From positions 1-35,932 of the forward strand of contig JAVCCL010000004.1 of NCBI GenBank assembly GCA_030765505.1: a stretch of DNA of 35,932 bases, written 5' to 3'. This document shows positions 8,121 to 18,473 of the stretch, piece by piece. The number at the start of each line of letters is the position of its first letter. Position 1 is the first letter of the stretch. This stretch comes from Candidatus Kaelpia imicola. GTDB taxonomy: Bacteria; Omnitrophota; Gorgyraeia; Kaelpiales; Kaelpiaceae. The notes below the pieces were generated by a model. That model had not been told where the DNA came from. It was given only the letters and a program-made list of their open reading frames with translations, and searched no databases. Position numbers and translations under genes: made by a program.

Positions 8121-9983
8121 ATGACAGAAGGAAAAGAGAAGATTGATATTGGCAGCGGAGAGGAAGATTTTAAAGATAACCTTGACAGGTTATATGAAGA
8201 GAGCTTCCAACAGCTTAAAGAAGGTTCTATTGTAAAAGGTACAATTATACATGTTAAAAATAATATCGTGCTCTTGGATCTACATTATAAGGCAGAGGGT
8301 ATTCTTCCTAAGGATGAGTTTCTGGATTCATCTGAGATTGATATCGGTAAAGAGGTTGAGGTCTATGTATCTAGCTTAGAGAACGAAGAAGGTTTGGTTG
8401 TACTTTCCAAGAGACGGGCTGATAAGATTCTTGGCTGGGAGAAGATAAACAAGGATTATAAGGAAGGCGATGCTGTTAAAGGTAGAGTGGTTAAAAAAGT
8501 AAAAGGTGGACTGATTGTAGATATCGGTGTAGAGGCTTTTCTTCCAGCATCTCTCGTAGATATCAAAGGTATTCCGGAATTGGATGCTATGATAGGAAAG
8601 ATAATCGATTGTAAGATTGTATCTATTAACATTAAGAGAAAAAATGTGGTCATCTCCCGTAAGGAATATTTAATGGCTGAGATGGGACAGAAGAAGGAAG
8701 AGTTGTTGAGTAAGATAAATGCTGGTGATATTGTTGAGGGTATAGTTAAAAATATAACCGACTATGGAGCCTTTATAGAGATAGATGTGGTTGATGGTTT
8801 GCTCCATATATCAGATATGAGCTGGGGAAGAATTAACCATCCTTCAGAACTTTTGGCGGTGGGTGATAAAGTTAAAGTTAAGATCTTAGATATCGATGAT
8901 GAGCATCAGCGTGTCTCGTTAGGTCTTAAACAACTAAGTGCTGATCCATGGGAAGAGGTAGAGAAGAAATATTCTTTAAGTTCTCAGATTAAAGGGAAGA
9001 TAATAAACATTCTTCCTTACGGTGCTTTTGTCGAACTTGAACCCGGAATTGAAGGTTTTATTCACGTCTCTGATCTCTCTTGGACAAAGAAGATAAGAGA
9101 TGCTCATGAGATGTTTGTTATAGGGGATATAATAGAGGCGATAGTTCTCTCTGTTGACTTAAGTAGAAGAAGGATAACTCTGGGCATAAAACAGCTAGAG
9201 CAGGATCCCTGGGAAGAGATAGAATCTAAATATACTCTTGATTCTACTCTCAACGGTAAAGTCACTGGTTTTAATGAAGATGGAGCTTTCGTAGAGATAG
9301 AAGATGGTATTGACGGCTTTATCTCTAAAAATGATCTATCTTGGACCAGGCGCATAAACCATGCTTATGAGATTTTAAAGAAGGGGCAGAAGTTGGAGTT
9401 AAAGATAATAGGTATCAATAATGCTTTTAGGCAACTTATCCTGGGGTTGAAACAGCTTAAGCCTGATCCCTGGCCTCAGATAGAGGAGAAGTATAGGCCT
9501 GGTACCGTTCTCGAGGGTGAAGTTACGAGCATATTTCCTTTCGGAGTTTTTGTACAACTCGAGGAAGATTTAGAAGGTTTGCTTCACATTTCAGAGGTAG
9601 GTAAAAAATCAGATACTTTACAAGACGGGTTCAATCCGCAAGACAGAGTAGAGGTTGTTGTTTTATCTATTGATAAAGATAAGAAGCAGATAAGATTAAC
9701 TTTAAAAGATAGTGATGAACCTTTAAATTCAAATGAGGTTTTAGAGGCTGAAGATGATTTAAAAGTTAGCTCTAAGGAAGTTCCCGAAGAAGATGTAAGA
9801 GTTGACGATTCTGAATTTATTCAGTTTGAAGAGGAAGCAGAAGAGGTTTCTGAAGAAGTTGAGGAGAAACTAGAAGAATCTTCTGGAGAGGGAGAGGTTA
9901 AAGAGGAACCAGAAGAAGATTCTAATCAAGGAGAGATTCAGGAGGAAGCAGAAGAGGCTTCTGATGAAAAAAGAGATGAATAA
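8121..9983 (+). CDS. rpsA: 30S ribosomal protein S1, six S1 domains plus acidic tail
   Basis: RNA-binding ribosomal protein that helps load mRNA on the 30S subunit. Six S1 (OB-fold) repeats can be read, at about residues 34-99, 115-181, 202-269, 287-356, 374-443 and 461-529. Domains 3 to 6 carry the strong G(A/V)F(V/I)-x-(L/I)-x6-G-(L/F)-(L/I)-H-(I/V)-S pattern, with domain 5 slightly divergent. The last 90 residues are a low-complexity Glu/Ser-rich acidic tail. I chose the ATG at 8121 because GAGGTGA sits six bases upstream; a GTG at 8112 lies within that Shine-Dalgarno. The 3' end overlaps tyrS by 20 nt. Confidence 0.94.
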   Translation: MTEGKEKIDIGSGEEDFKDNLDRLYEESFQQLKEGSIVKGTIIHVKNNIVLLDLHYKAEGILPKDEFLDSSEIDIGKEVEVYVSSLENEEGLVVLSKRRADKILGWEKINKDYKEGDAVKGRVVKKVKGGLIVDIGVEAFLPASLVDIKGIPELDAMIGKIIDCKIVSINIKRKNVVISRKEYLMAEMGQKKEELLSKINAGDIVEGIVKNITDYGAFIEIDVVDGLLHISDMSWGRINHPSELLAVGDKVKVKILDIDDEHQRVSLGLKQLSADPWEEVEKKYSLSSQIKGKIINILPYGAFVELEPGIEGFIHVSDLSWTKKIRDAHEMFVIGDIIEAIVLSVDLSRRRITLGIKQLEQDPWEEIESKYTLDSTLNGKVTGFNEDGAFVEIEDGIDGFISKNDLSWTRRINHAYEILKKGQKLELKIIGINNAFRQLILGLKQLKPDPWPQIEEKYRPGTVLEGEVTSIFPFGVFVQLEEDLEGLLHISEVGKKSDTLQDGFNPQDRVEVVVLSIDKDKKQIRLTLKDSDEPLNSNEVLEAEDDLKVSSKEVPEEDVRVDDSEFIQFEEEAEEVSEEVEEKLEESSGEGEVKEEPEEDSNQGEIQEEAEEASDEKRDE

Positions 9984-11166
9984 CAAGATTGCCCCTGATG
10001 AGCAGTTAAAGATAATCAAAAGGGGTTTAGATGAGCTGATTACAGAAAAAGATCTTCTTAAAAAGATAGAGGCTTCATACAGCTCCAATAAGCCTTTAAA
10101 TATTAAAGCAGGATTTGATCCCAGTGCACCCGATTTACATTTAGGTCATATGGTGCTTCTTAAAAAACTCAAAGATTTTCAGGATTTAGGCCATAGAATC
10201 TATTTTTTAATAGGCGATTTTACAGCTCGGATAGGTGATCCAAGTGGGCAGAGAGAGATTCGGCCTCAATTAACCAAAGAAGAGGCCAAGCGGAATGCCA
10301 AAACTTACAAGAGACAGATATTTAAAGTTCTTGACCTCATGGAGACTAAGGTTGTCTTAAATTCAAAATGGCTTGAAAAGATGAGCTTTGAAGATGTCTT
10401 AAAGCTTAGCTCTCACTATACGATTGCTAGAATTCTCGAGAGAGATGATTTTATGTTGCGCTATAAGGAGGGTAAGCCGATATCCTTAACAGAGTTTCTC
10501 TATCCTTTGATTCAGGGTTATGACTCTGTTGTTTTGGAGGCTGACATAGAGATAGGCGGAAGAGATCAGAAGTTTAATCTTCTTGTTGGGCGTGAGCTTC
10601 AGCGGAATTATGGGCAGAGCCCCCAGGTTATAATTACTCTGCCTATATTGGAGGGTACGGATGGAGTACAGAAGATGTCTAAAAGTCTGGATAACTATAT
10701 TGCTTTGGAAGATTCGGCCAAAGATATCTTTGGTAAAGTTATGTCTATACCCGATAGCCTTATTTCAAGATATGCAGAGCTGCTCACCATGCTGGATTTG
10801 GAAAATTTAAACAGATATGCTGCACGTGATGCCAAACTTATGTTGGCTAGAGAGATTGTTGCAATATTCTACGGTAAGAATAAAGCGAGAGATCAAAGGG
10901 ATAATTTTATCAAAGTTTTTTCTAATAGAGAGATTCCTGAAGAGATTGAGGAGTATAAAGTTGATACCGAAACATGGATAGTAGATTTGATAGTAGATAG
11001 CGGTTGTGCTGTGAGCAATTCTGATGCTAGGCGCTTGATAAAACAGGGTGCCGTGACTCTGGATTCTATCAAAGTAGAGGATAAAGGTTTTCAGATAGTA
11101 GAGCGGGGCGAGTATATTCTTAAGGTAGGGAAGCATAGGTTTAGAAAAATAATTTTTAAAGATTAA
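9964..11166 (+). CDS. tyrS: Tyrosyl-tRNA synthetase
   Basis: Class I synthetase that charges tRNA-Tyr. [15 protein letters not shown] carries the HIGH-type motif (residues 59-62) and [10 protein letters not shown] the KMSKS loop (237-241). A C-terminal S4-like RNA-binding domain spans about residues 335-400 ([18 protein letters not shown]). At 400 aa it is normal. The ATG at 9964 has GAGG six bases upstream; a second ATG four codons later is also possible. It starts inside the acidic-tail codons of rpsA, so its translation may be coupled to S1. No T-box-like leader is present. Confidence 0.95.
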   Translation: MKKEMNNKIAPDEQLKIIKRGLDELITEKDLLKKIEASYSSNKPLNIKAGFDPSAPDLHLGHMVLLKKLKDFQDLGHRIYFLIGDFTARIGDPSGQREIRPQLTKEEAKRNAKTYKRQIFKVLDLMETKVVLNSKWLEKMSFEDVLKLSSHYTIARILERDDFMLRYKEGKPISLTEFLYPLIQGYDSVVLEADIEIGGRDQKFNLLVGRELQRNYGQSPQVIITLPILEGTDGVQKMSKSLDNYIALEDSAKDIFGKVMSIPDSLISRYAELLTMLDLENLNRYAARDAKLMLAREIVAIFYGKNKARDQRDNFIKVFSNREIPEEIEEYKVDTETWIVDLIVDSGCAVSNSDARRLIKQGAVTLDSIKVEDKGFQIVERGEYILKVGKHRFRKIIFKD

Positions 11167-11169
11167 ATC

Positions 11170-13011
11170 TTGTATTCCCAAAATTTTCCTTTTACTGAAA
11201 AAAGAGTAATATCTCTAATCAATCCTGTAATTGATAATCCTTTTGTATTTCTTGAAAGCGTATCTTCTGATTCTGACAATCAAAGGTCTTTTCTTTTTAA
11301 TAATTTTGAGGATTTCTTGGTTTTTAATCCAGAAGATAACCTGGATGATTTTTTTGCAAAAGTTGAAGATTTTTTAACAAAAGGTTTCTGGCTCTGCGGT
11401 TTTTTCTCATATGAGGCAGGGTATTTTTTTGAAGAATCATTAAAGGGGTTGTATAAATCAAAGACTGCCTTTCCTCTTATATGGCTGGGTGTTAGCAGTG
11501 AGCCTATAATTATTGATCACAGCTATAAAGATAAATCATTACTCTCTGATTCCCCTGCAGATTTAAGTTATAAAATGGTAGGGTTTAAGCCAAGCATCAA
11601 AGAGAAAGAGTATGATAGTTCTATTGCCAAGGTAAAAAAATATATCGAAGAAGGCCGGACCTATCAGGTGAATTATACTTTTAAGTATAAATTTGATTTC
11701 AGGGGAAGTGTTTTAGGTCTATATCTTAATTTACGCAGGAGTCAGCCAACATCATACAGCGCTTTTATTAATACCGGCGAGAACAATATCATATCTCTTT
11801 CACCGGAACTCTTTTTTAAGATGTCTAAAGATAAGATTTTGACTAAACCAATGAAAGGTACTATTTCTCGAGGTTTCTCAAATTTAGAGGATAGAGATAG
11901 AGAGAACTGGTTAGCTCAAGATATTAAAAACCGTTCTGAAAATCTCATGATAGTTGACTTATTAAGAAATGATCTAGGCAGAGTTTCTTGTACGGGAAGC
12001 GTTAAGGTTGAAAATTTATTTCAGGTTGAAAGATACCGTACTTTATATCAGATGACATCTACTGTGACAGGAACTTTAAAAAAGAATAGCGACTATATAC
12101 AGCTGTTTAAATCTCTATTTCCGTCGGGTTCTGTTACCGGAGCTCCCAAGATAAGTACGATGAAGATAATAAAAGAACTGGAGAAGGAGCCGCGTAATAT
12201 ATATACAGGTTCAATTGGTTATATTTCGCCAAATAGAGAAGCATGTTTCAATGTAGCGATAAGAACTATTCTATTGGATAAAAATAAGGCTGAGATGGGT
12301 GTTGGAGGCGGCATTGTATATGACTCTTTAGATAGGGCTGAATATAGAGAGGCTATTCTTAAAGCGGATTTTTTAAGAAAAGATTTTTCTAGTTTTAATT
12401 TGATAGAGACTATGCGTTGGGATAGAGGCAAAGGGTATTATCTTATTGAAAGGCATATAGATAGGATATTCAATTCAGCGGTATATTTTCAGATTCCTCT
12501 AGATGTCAGAATCTTAAAAAAGAGATTATCTGAGCTTGAGAGGGAATTTAAAGAGAATAAATATAGAGTGAGATTAACTCTTGATATGGAAGGCAATATT
12601 AAAACAGAATTCAGCATATTGGAAGATCTTAATTCTTTTATTAAGATTAAGATTAGTTCTACCAAGATAGACCCTGAGAATATTTATTTATATCATAAGA
12701 CTACTCAACGGGATATTTATGATAAGGAGAGGAGGAAGGCTCTTAAAGAGGGCTTTTTTGATATTATCTATACAAATATCAAAGGTCAGATTACTGAAGG
12801 GGCTATCAGTAATATATTTCTCCTTCTGGATGGCCAACTTTATACGCCTCCTGTAAGATGCGGTTTGTTGCCGGGAATTTTAAGAGAGCATCTGTTGGTT
12901 AAGGGTAGCACAAAAGAGAAGATCCTTCACAGAGACGATCTTTACTTGGCAGATAAGGTATACATAGCTAATTCTCTTAGAGGTTTAATGATAGTAAATG
13001 GTATAGTTTGA
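11170..13011 (+). CDS. pabB: Fused aminodeoxychorismate synthase component I / aminodeoxychorismate lyase
   Basis: The N-terminal part (about residues 1-385) is a chorismate-binding PabB domain with TYQVNYTFKYKF, SLSPELFFK, KPMKGTISRG, NLMIVDLLRNDLGR and PSGSVTGAPKI motifs. The C-terminal part (about 395-613) is a PabC-like fold type IV PLP lyase (FNLIETMRWDRGKGYYLIERH and EGAISNIFLL). Together they would make 4-aminobenzoate for folate; the glutaminase subunit PabA is not in the window. The start is a TTG at 11170, 3 nt after tyrS and with no clear Shine-Dalgarno, so the exact start is uncertain. PabB-PabC fusions of this size are known in many bacteria. Confidence 0.9.
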   Translation: MYSQNFPFTEKRVISLINPVIDNPFVFLESVSSDSDNQRSFLFNNFEDFLVFNPEDNLDDFFAKVEDFLTKGFWLCGFFSYEAGYFFEESLKGLYKSKTAFPLIWLGVSSEPIIIDHSYKDKSLLSDSPADLSYKMVGFKPSIKEKEYDSSIAKVKKYIEEGRTYQVNYTFKYKFDFRGSVLGLYLNLRRSQPTSYSAFINTGENNIISLSPELFFKMSKDKILTKPMKGTISRGFSNLEDRDRENWLAQDIKNRSENLMIVDLLRNDLGRVSCTGSVKVENLFQVERYRTLYQMTSTVTGTLKKNSDYIQLFKSLFPSGSVTGAPKISTMKIIKELEKEPRNIYTGSIGYISPNREACFNVAIRTILLDKNKAEMGVGGGIVYDSLDRAEYREAILKADFLRKDFSSFNLIETMRWDRGKGYYLIERHIDRIFNSAVYFQIPLDVRILKKRLSELEREFKENKYRVRLTLDMEGNIKTEFSILEDLNSFIKIKISSTKIDPENIYLYHKTTQRDIYDKERRKALKEGFFDIIYTNIKGQITEGAISNIFLLLDGQLYTPPVRCGLLPGILREHLLVKGSTKEKILHRDDLYLADKVYIANSLRGLMIVNGIV

Positions 13012-13044
13012 CAGAGCTATATCGCTTAGGTAGAATTAGTAACA

Positions 13045-13722
13045 ATGATTTCAAAAAATCTTAATTTAATAAGAGAGAAAATAGAAAAAACATCTCTAAA
13101 TAGTAATAGAGTTTCTGATTCTATTAGGTTAGTTGCTGTAACGAAGAATGTAGAGGTAGAGAAGATAAGAGAGGCTTCTTCTTTAGGGATTTCAGATATT
13201 GGAGAGAATCGTATTCAGGAAGCAAGAAGTAAACTGGATGACTTGAAAAGTCTCAATCTCTGCTGGCATATGGTTGGACATCTCCAGACCAATAAGGTAA
13301 AATATGCTGTCGATATTTTTGAATATATACACTCTTTGGATAGTATAAAGCTGGCTGAAGAGATAGATAGGTGTTCCAGAATTAAGAATAAATATCAAAA
13401 AGTATTTATAGAAGTAAATACTTCCGGAGAAGAGACGAAGTTTGGTGTTAGCGAAGATAACATAGAAGCTTTTGTCAATAGAGTAGTAGAGTTTAAACAG
13501 TTAGATTTAATGGGTTTTATGACCATCGCTCCTTTTACAGATGATAAGGATGTAATCAGGGAGTCTTTCAGAAAGCTTAGAATTATAAGGGATGATATGA
13601 GTAAAAAGTTGAATAGAAAACTCCATCTTTCAATGGGTATGAGTGATGACTTTGAGATTGCAATTGAAGAGGGAGCTGATTTTATAAGATTGGGCAGAGT
13701 AATCTTTGGAGAGAGAGAATGA
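13045..13722 (+). CDS. yggS: YggS/PLPBP family pyridoxal phosphate homeostasis protein
   Basis: PLP-binding protein with an alanine racemase-like barrel but no known catalytic role; it buffers PLP and affects amino acid homeostasis. The PLP lysine is Lys34 in RLVAVTKNV. GENRIQEARSK, WHMVGHLQTNKVK, NTSGEETKFGV and the C-terminal LSMGMSDDFEIAIEEGADF and RLGRVIFGER motifs are intact over 225 aa. It overlaps proC by 4 nt. Its place beside proC, yggT and, further on, ileS and lspA matches a common conserved neighbourhood. Confidence 0.94.
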   Translation: MISKNLNLIREKIEKTSLNSNRVSDSIRLVAVTKNVEVEKIREASSLGISDIGENRIQEARSKLDDLKSLNLCWHMVGHLQTNKVKYAVDIFEYIHSLDSIKLAEEIDRCSRIKNKYQKVFIEVNTSGEETKFGVSEDNIEAFVNRVVEFKQLDLMGFMTIAPFTDDKDVIRESFRKLRIIRDDMSKKLNRKLHLSMGMSDDFEIAIEEGADFIRLGRVIFGERE

Positions 13723-14504
13723 ATGTTGGAATTATTGGTTTAGGGAAGATGGGTGAGGCTATAGCTAAAGGATTAATGAACTCAAAGGGTTATAGAGTAT
13801 ATTTTAACGAGTCTGATGGTAAGCGATGCAAAGAAATAACGGATAAATACAGAAGATTGAAATATCTTGACATCGAGCAGCTCATAGATTCATCTTCCGC
13901 TATTATACTGGCGGTTAAACCTCAAGATTTAAAAGAGCTTTTGAATAAGATTGGCCGTGTTTTAAAGAGAGATAAGCTCTTTATCTCAATAGCAGCTGGA
14001 GTCTCTATAAATTTTGTACAGAATGAAGGTTCTTTAGAAAAGGTGGTTAGAGCTATGCCGAATATGGGTGCCTTAGTGGGAGAATCTTTTACAGCTCTCG
14101 CTTATTCAGAAAAAGTTAGTAATAGAGAACTTGAGTTAGCTAAGAAGATATTTGCTAACATAGGAGATGTTGAAGTATTAAAAGAGAATTTAATAGATGC
14201 TGTTACAGCTATATCCGGCAGCGGACCTGCTTATTTTGCCTATTTTCTTAAAGCAATTGAGGAGTCTGCGGCTGAAGTAGGCCTTGAAGATATATCTTCT
14301 AAAATTGCTCTAGATACCTTGGAAGGGGTTTTAAAAGTATTAAAAGGATTGGATATTTCAACAGATGAGCTGATTGAAATGGTCAAATCTCCCGGAGGAA
14401 CAACAGAGGCTTGTTTAGATTATTGGCAGCAGAGCGATCTGTCAGGCATTATAAAAGAGGGAATTAAAAAAGCAATCAATAAGGCAAAGGAGTTAGGGAA
14501 ATAA
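13719..14504 (+). CDS. proC: Pyrroline-5-carboxylate reductase
   Basis: Reduces pyrroline-5-carboxylate to proline with NAD(P)H in the cytoplasm. A Rossmann GLGKMG motif lies at the N-terminus, followed by the MPNMGALVGES segment, the AISGSGPAYFAYFLKAIEE motif and the C-terminal VKSPGGTTEACLDYW signature. At 261 aa it is slightly shorter than the E. coli enzyme. It overlaps yggS by 4 nt and yggT by one base (TAATG). Confidence 0.95.
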   Translation: MNVGIIGLGKMGEAIAKGLMNSKGYRVYFNESDGKRCKEITDKYRRLKYLDIEQLIDSSSAIILAVKPQDLKELLNKIGRVLKRDKLFISIAAGVSINFVQNEGSLEKVVRAMPNMGALVGESFTALAYSEKVSNRELELAKKIFANIGDVEVLKENLIDAVTAISGSGPAYFAYFLKAIEESAAEVGLEDISSKIALDTLEGVLKVLKGLDISTDELIEMVKSPGGTTEACLDYWQQSDLSGIIKEGIKKAINKAKELGK

Positions 14505-14815
14505 TGTTTATACTTGCTAATTTAATTAAGGCGGCGGCTGAGATTCTTGGTGTTCTGCTTACGATATACTATTGGCTGATCTTAGTACGTGCTTTAATAT
14601 CCTGGGTTAATCCAGACCCTTATAATCCAATAGTTCAATTTCTGCATAAAGTTACAGAGCCTGTTCTCTCTCCTATAAGAAGAATGCTGCCTTTTGGGGC
14701 TGGTATTGGAATAGATATATCACCGATTATTGCATTTTTTATAATAATGTTTTTGAGATCATTTTTAGTGAGAACATTATTGGAGATAAGCTACTATCTT
14801 AAAGGAAGTATTTAA
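14504..14815 (+). CDS. YggT family integral membrane protein
   Basis: Small membrane protein of 103 aa with two hydrophobic segments (about residues 4-30 and 68-92). Between them is the conserved YggT stretch RALISWVNPDPYNPIVQFL, followed by TEPVLSPIRRMLP. The family is linked to osmotic tolerance and, as YlmG in plastids and Gram-positives, to division or nucleoid positioning, but its biochemical role is not settled. It is coupled to proC through a TAATG junction. Confidence 0.9.
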   Translation: MFILANLIKAAAEILGVLLTIYYWLILVRALISWVNPDPYNPIVQFLHKVTEPVLSPIRRMLPFGAGIGIDISPIIAFFIIMFLRSFLVRTLLEISYYLKGSI

Positions 14816-14829
14816 AAAAGGAGTTTGGG

Positions 14830-15654
14830 GTGAAAGATTTGAGAAGAAAGATCAGCGAGGCAAGCTCTTTTATCAAAAAGAGTATTAAAATCAAACCTGA
14901 TGTAGCGGTTGTTTTAGGCTCAGGTCTGTCTGCTTTTGGAAAGAAGATTAAGAATAGTAAGAGCATAGACTATACTAATATTCCCCACTTTCCTGTTTCT
15001 ACAGTAGAGGGTCATAAGGGAGAGCTGATATTTGGGAAGGTTGGTATTAAGAATGTCGTGGTTATGGGGGGGCGGTTTCATCTCTACGAAGGCTATTCTG
15101 TCTATGAGATTTCCTACCCGGTATATGTTATGCGTGCTCTGGGTGCGAAACACCTTATAATCTCTAACGCTGCAGGCGGGATGAACCCTTGCTTCAGTAA
15201 AGGTGATCTCATGCTGATAGATGACCATATAAACCTTATGGGTCTAAACCCTCTCACTGGTCCCAACGATGATAAGCTTGGAGAGAGGTTCCCGGATATG
15301 TGCGAACCCTATAATAAGGAGATGTTAAAGCTGGCAATGGACTTAGCTTTAGATTTGAAGATAAGAGTACATAAAGGTGTCTATGTTGGCCTAACAGGTC
15401 CCAGTCTAGAAACAAGGGCAGAGTACCGTTTCTTAAGAGCTATAGGGGCTGACTGTGTAGGTATGTCTACTGTTCCTGAGGTTATCGCAGCTGTCCATTG
15501 CGGATTCAAGGTTTTAGGTATAAGCTGCATTACAGATCTATGTCTGCCTGATGCGTTGAAACCGGTAGACTTTAAAGAGATACTCAGCATTGCTGCAAAA
15601 GCAGAGCCTAAACTAGCCCAACTTGTGTACAAACTAATACCGAAGCTAAAATGA
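14830..15654 (+). CDS. Purine nucleoside phosphorylase (trimeric PNP/MTAP family)
   Basis: Phosphorolyses purine nucleosides to base and ribose 1-phosphate. LGSGLSAFG, the phosphate-site GRFHLYEGY, SNAAGGMNP, GPSLETRAEYRFLR and GADCVGMSTVPEV are classic motifs of the trimeric family over 274 aa. The base-contacting position that is Asn243 in human PNP appears here as Asp236 (SCITDLC), as in methylthioadenosine phosphorylases, while the Glu of the PNP base site is kept (Glu194). This hints at 6-aminopurine (adenosine-type) specificity. The GTG start has GGAG seven bases upstream, and the gene overlaps ileS by 4 nt. Confidence 0.9.
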   Translation: MKDLRRKISEASSFIKKSIKIKPDVAVVLGSGLSAFGKKIKNSKSIDYTNIPHFPVSTVEGHKGELIFGKVGIKNVVVMGGRFHLYEGYSVYEISYPVYVMRALGAKHLIISNAAGGMNPCFSKGDLMLIDDHINLMGLNPLTGPNDDKLGERFPDMCEPYNKEMLKLAMDLALDLKIRVHKGVYVGLTGPSLETRAEYRFLRAIGADCVGMSTVPEVIAAVHCGFKVLGISCITDLCLPDALKPVDFKEILSIAAKAEPKLAQLVYKLIPKLK

Positions 15655-18473
15655 AGGATTATAAAGAGACTTTAAATCTTCCCAGAACTAAGTTTCCCAT
15701 GCGGGGAAATCTCCCTCAGAGAGAACCTGGTTTTATTGAAAAGTGGAAAGAAAATAATTTATACGAAAATATTAAATCAAAGAATAAAGATAAGACTCCT
15801 TATATTCTTCATGACGGGCCTCCTTATGCTAACGGAAATATTCATCTTGGCCATGCCTTAAATAAAACATTAAAAGATGTAGTTTTAAGATTTAAATCTA
15901 TGACTGGACATCTTGTTAATCTTACACCTGGCTGGGATTGCCATGGTCTGCCTGTAGAACATCAGCTTATTAAAAATCTTGGGTTAAAAAAATCTGAGAT
16001 AGAATCTGTTAAGTTTCGCAAGAAAGCGAGAGATTATGCTCTTAAATATGTGGAGATTCAGAAAAAAGAGTTTCAGAGATTAGGCTGCATGGCTAATTGG
16101 GATACTCCCTATCTTACTTTGAGCCATGATTATGAAGCTGCTACTCTGCGTTCTTTGGCAGGTCTTATAAAACAAGGCTATCTCTATAAAGATGTTAAGC
16201 CTGTGAATTGGTGTATTGAGTGTGAAACTGCTTTAGCCGAAGCTGAGGTAGAATATGAGGAATGTCTATCTGACTCTATATATGTAAAGTTTGCGATCAA
16301 TAATGGTCCGGAATTAGCGGTTGATCTGAATCTCCCGAAGCGGTCTTATTTTTTAATTTGGACCACTACTCCCTGGACATTGATATCCAATGTTGCCGTG
16401 GCCCTCAGTAATGAAAAGGAGTATAGCTTTGTAAAGCTAAAAACAGAAGAGCTGCTGGTTGTCGCTTCTAAGAGGCTGCCTTTTTTAAAAGAGAGCCTTG
16501 CTTTAGAGATAGACTCTGTAATACATACTGCTAAAGGCAGGGAGCTTGAAGGTGTTAATTTAAAACATCCCTTTATAGAGCGGGAATCTAAAGTTGTGGG
16601 GGCTGATTTTGTATCCGTGGAGGAGGGTACAGGGTCTGTCCATATAGCTCCAGGCCATGGTATGGAGGATTATCTATTAAGTAAAGAGAGAGGACTTGAT
16701 ATGATCATGCCTTTAAACGATAAGGGTATATTTGAGGATGTTGGTGAGTTTTCCGGTCAACTTGTTTGGAATGCTAATGAAAAAGTAAAAGAGATACTTA
16801 AAAATAAAGGTGCACTTTTAAAAGAAGAGAAGATAGAGCATTCCTATCCTCATTGTTGGAGATGTAATTCTCCGGTTATATTCAGGGCTACATTACAGCT
16901 TTTTATGTCAATAGATAAGTTTGATCTGCGTGCTAAGCTGCTTGAAGCAACCGATAAAGTAAGATGGATTCCTGAGGCAGGCTTGCAGAGGATGAAGGGG
17001 ATGCTTCAGACACGTCCGGATTGGTGTCTCTCCCGTCAAAGATACTGGGGTGTTGCAATACCCTCTCTTAGATGCATGAATTGCAAAAACTCTGTTTTAA
17101 ATCAAGGTTTTATTCTCAATGTTGCAGAAGAGGTAGAGAAGAGAGGTGCTGATATATGGTTTGAGGAGAGTTATAAGAAATTTTTGCCCCCAGATTTTAA
17201 ATGTGATAATTGCGGTAATAAGGATGTTGATCTTTTTGAAAAGGAGAACGATATCGTAGATGTTTGGTTCGAGTCGGGAATAAGTCATCAGGCAGTGTTA
17301 AAAGATAGGTATAATTTGAGCTTTCCTGCCGATCTCTATCTTGAAGGCAGCGATCAGCATAGAGGGTGGTTCCAGACTTCTCTTATTACCGGAGTTAGCA
17401 TAAAAGAGAAGCCTCCATATAAAGCTGTTCTTACGCATGGTTTCGTGGTCGATGGTGAAGGAAGAAAGATGTCTAAATCTTTAGGCAATGTAATATCTCC
17501 GCTTAAGGTGATAAAGAGGTACGGCGCTGACGTTCTAAGACTCTGGGCTATATCGCGGGATTTCACTCAAGATCTAAGGATTTCAGAAGATATAATAAAA
17601 CAGACTGTAGAGTCTTATAGAAAGATAAGAAATACTTTTAGATTTCTTCTGAGTAATATATATGATTATGACCCCAAGAAGAATAAGGTTTCATATTCAG
17701 CTCTGGATTTAATAGATAAATGGATATATGCAGAGTCTATAGTGCTTAATGAAGAAGTTAAGTCTCTTTATGAGAATTATAAGTTTAATCAGGTATTTAA
17801 AAAGATATATCTTTTTATGAATGAGAGGCTGTCGTCTATCTATTTAGACGTTCTTAAAGACAGAATGTATACTTTTCATCCTCAAGATGAGAAGAGAAAA
17901 TCTTCTCAGACTATGATTTACTGTCTGTTGTCTATGCTGGTGAGGTTAATAGCTCCAATATTGCCTTTTACAGCTGAGGATGTCTGGGAAAACTTAGAAC
18001 TTAAAGACGAGGACGATTCAAAATGTGAGAGTATACATCTGACCTCTTTTAAAGATATGGTATTAAATCAAGAGAGTGAGGTAGTTTTGAAAGATTTCAA
18101 CAAGCTCTTTATTTTAAGAGATATTGTTATGAAGGCAATCGAGAGAAAGAGAGAGCTGGGTGAAATAGGCAGCTCTCTTGAGGCTAAGGTTAGGCTAAAA
18201 ATTCTACTGGACAATAGCTACAACTTTTTAGATAATTATAAAGCTATTTTAGCTGTACTGTTTATAGTCTCAGAGGTAGAGTTATCTAAGGCTGATAAAG
18301 CAGACAGTAATTTCAAGAGTATAGATGGTTTTGAAAGGATAGATATTATTGTTGAAAAGAGTCAAGGTAAGAAGTGTATGCGTTGCTGGAATTATACTTT
18401 CGATATTGGCGAAAACAGAAGATATGAAGATGTCTGTCTTCGCTGCGCTATGGTATTGGAGAAGATATTATGA
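15651..18473 (+). CDS. ileS: Isoleucyl-tRNA synthetase
   Basis: Class I synthetase with editing domain that charges tRNA-Ile, 940 aa. The HIGH motif is in PPYANGNIHLGHAL and KMSKS lies at residues 606-610. The CP1 editing domain (WTTTPWTL region) lies between them. The bacterial-type C-terminal zinc finger CMRCWN...CLRC is present, which is typical of the bacterial enzyme. Further Cys pairs (HCWRCN, RCMNC and CDNC) lie in the centre. It overlaps the purine phosphorylase by 4 nt and the DksA-like gene by 4 nt. Confidence 0.97.
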   Translation: MKDYKETLNLPRTKFPMRGNLPQREPGFIEKWKENNLYENIKSKNKDKTPYILHDGPPYANGNIHLGHALNKTLKDVVLRFKSMTGHLVNLTPGWDCHGLPVEHQLIKNLGLKKSEIESVKFRKKARDYALKYVEIQKKEFQRLGCMANWDTPYLTLSHDYEAATLRSLAGLIKQGYLYKDVKPVNWCIECETALAEAEVEYEECLSDSIYVKFAINNGPELAVDLNLPKRSYFLIWTTTPWTLISNVAVALSNEKEYSFVKLKTEELLVVASKRLPFLKESLALEIDSVIHTAKGRELEGVNLKHPFIERESKVVGADFVSVEEGTGSVHIAPGHGMEDYLLSKERGLDMIMPLNDKGIFEDVGEFSGQLVWNANEKVKEILKNKGALLKEEKIEHSYPHCWRCNSPVIFRATLQLFMSIDKFDLRAKLLEATDKVRWIPEAGLQRMKGMLQTRPDWCLSRQRYWGVAIPSLRCMNCKNSVLNQGFILNVAEEVEKRGADIWFEESYKKFLPPDFKCDNCGNKDVDLFEKENDIVDVWFESGISHQAVLKDRYNLSFPADLYLEGSDQHRGWFQTSLITGVSIKEKPPYKAVLTHGFVVDGEGRKMSKSLGNVISPLKVIKRYGADVLRLWAISRDFTQDLRISEDIIKQTVESYRKIRNTFRFLLSNIYDYDPKKNKVSYSALDLIDKWIYAESIVLNEEVKSLYENYKFNQVFKKIYLFMNERLSSIYLDVLKDRMYTFHPQDEKRKSSQTMIYCLLSMLVRLIAPILPFTAEDVWENLELKDEDDSKCESIHLTSFKDMVLNQESEVVLKDFNKLFILRDIVMKAIERKRELGEIGSSLEAKVRLKILLDNSYNFLDNYKAILAVLFIVSEVELSKADKADSNFKSIDGFERIDIIVEKSQGKKCMRCWNYTFDIGENRRYEDVCLRCAMVLEKIL

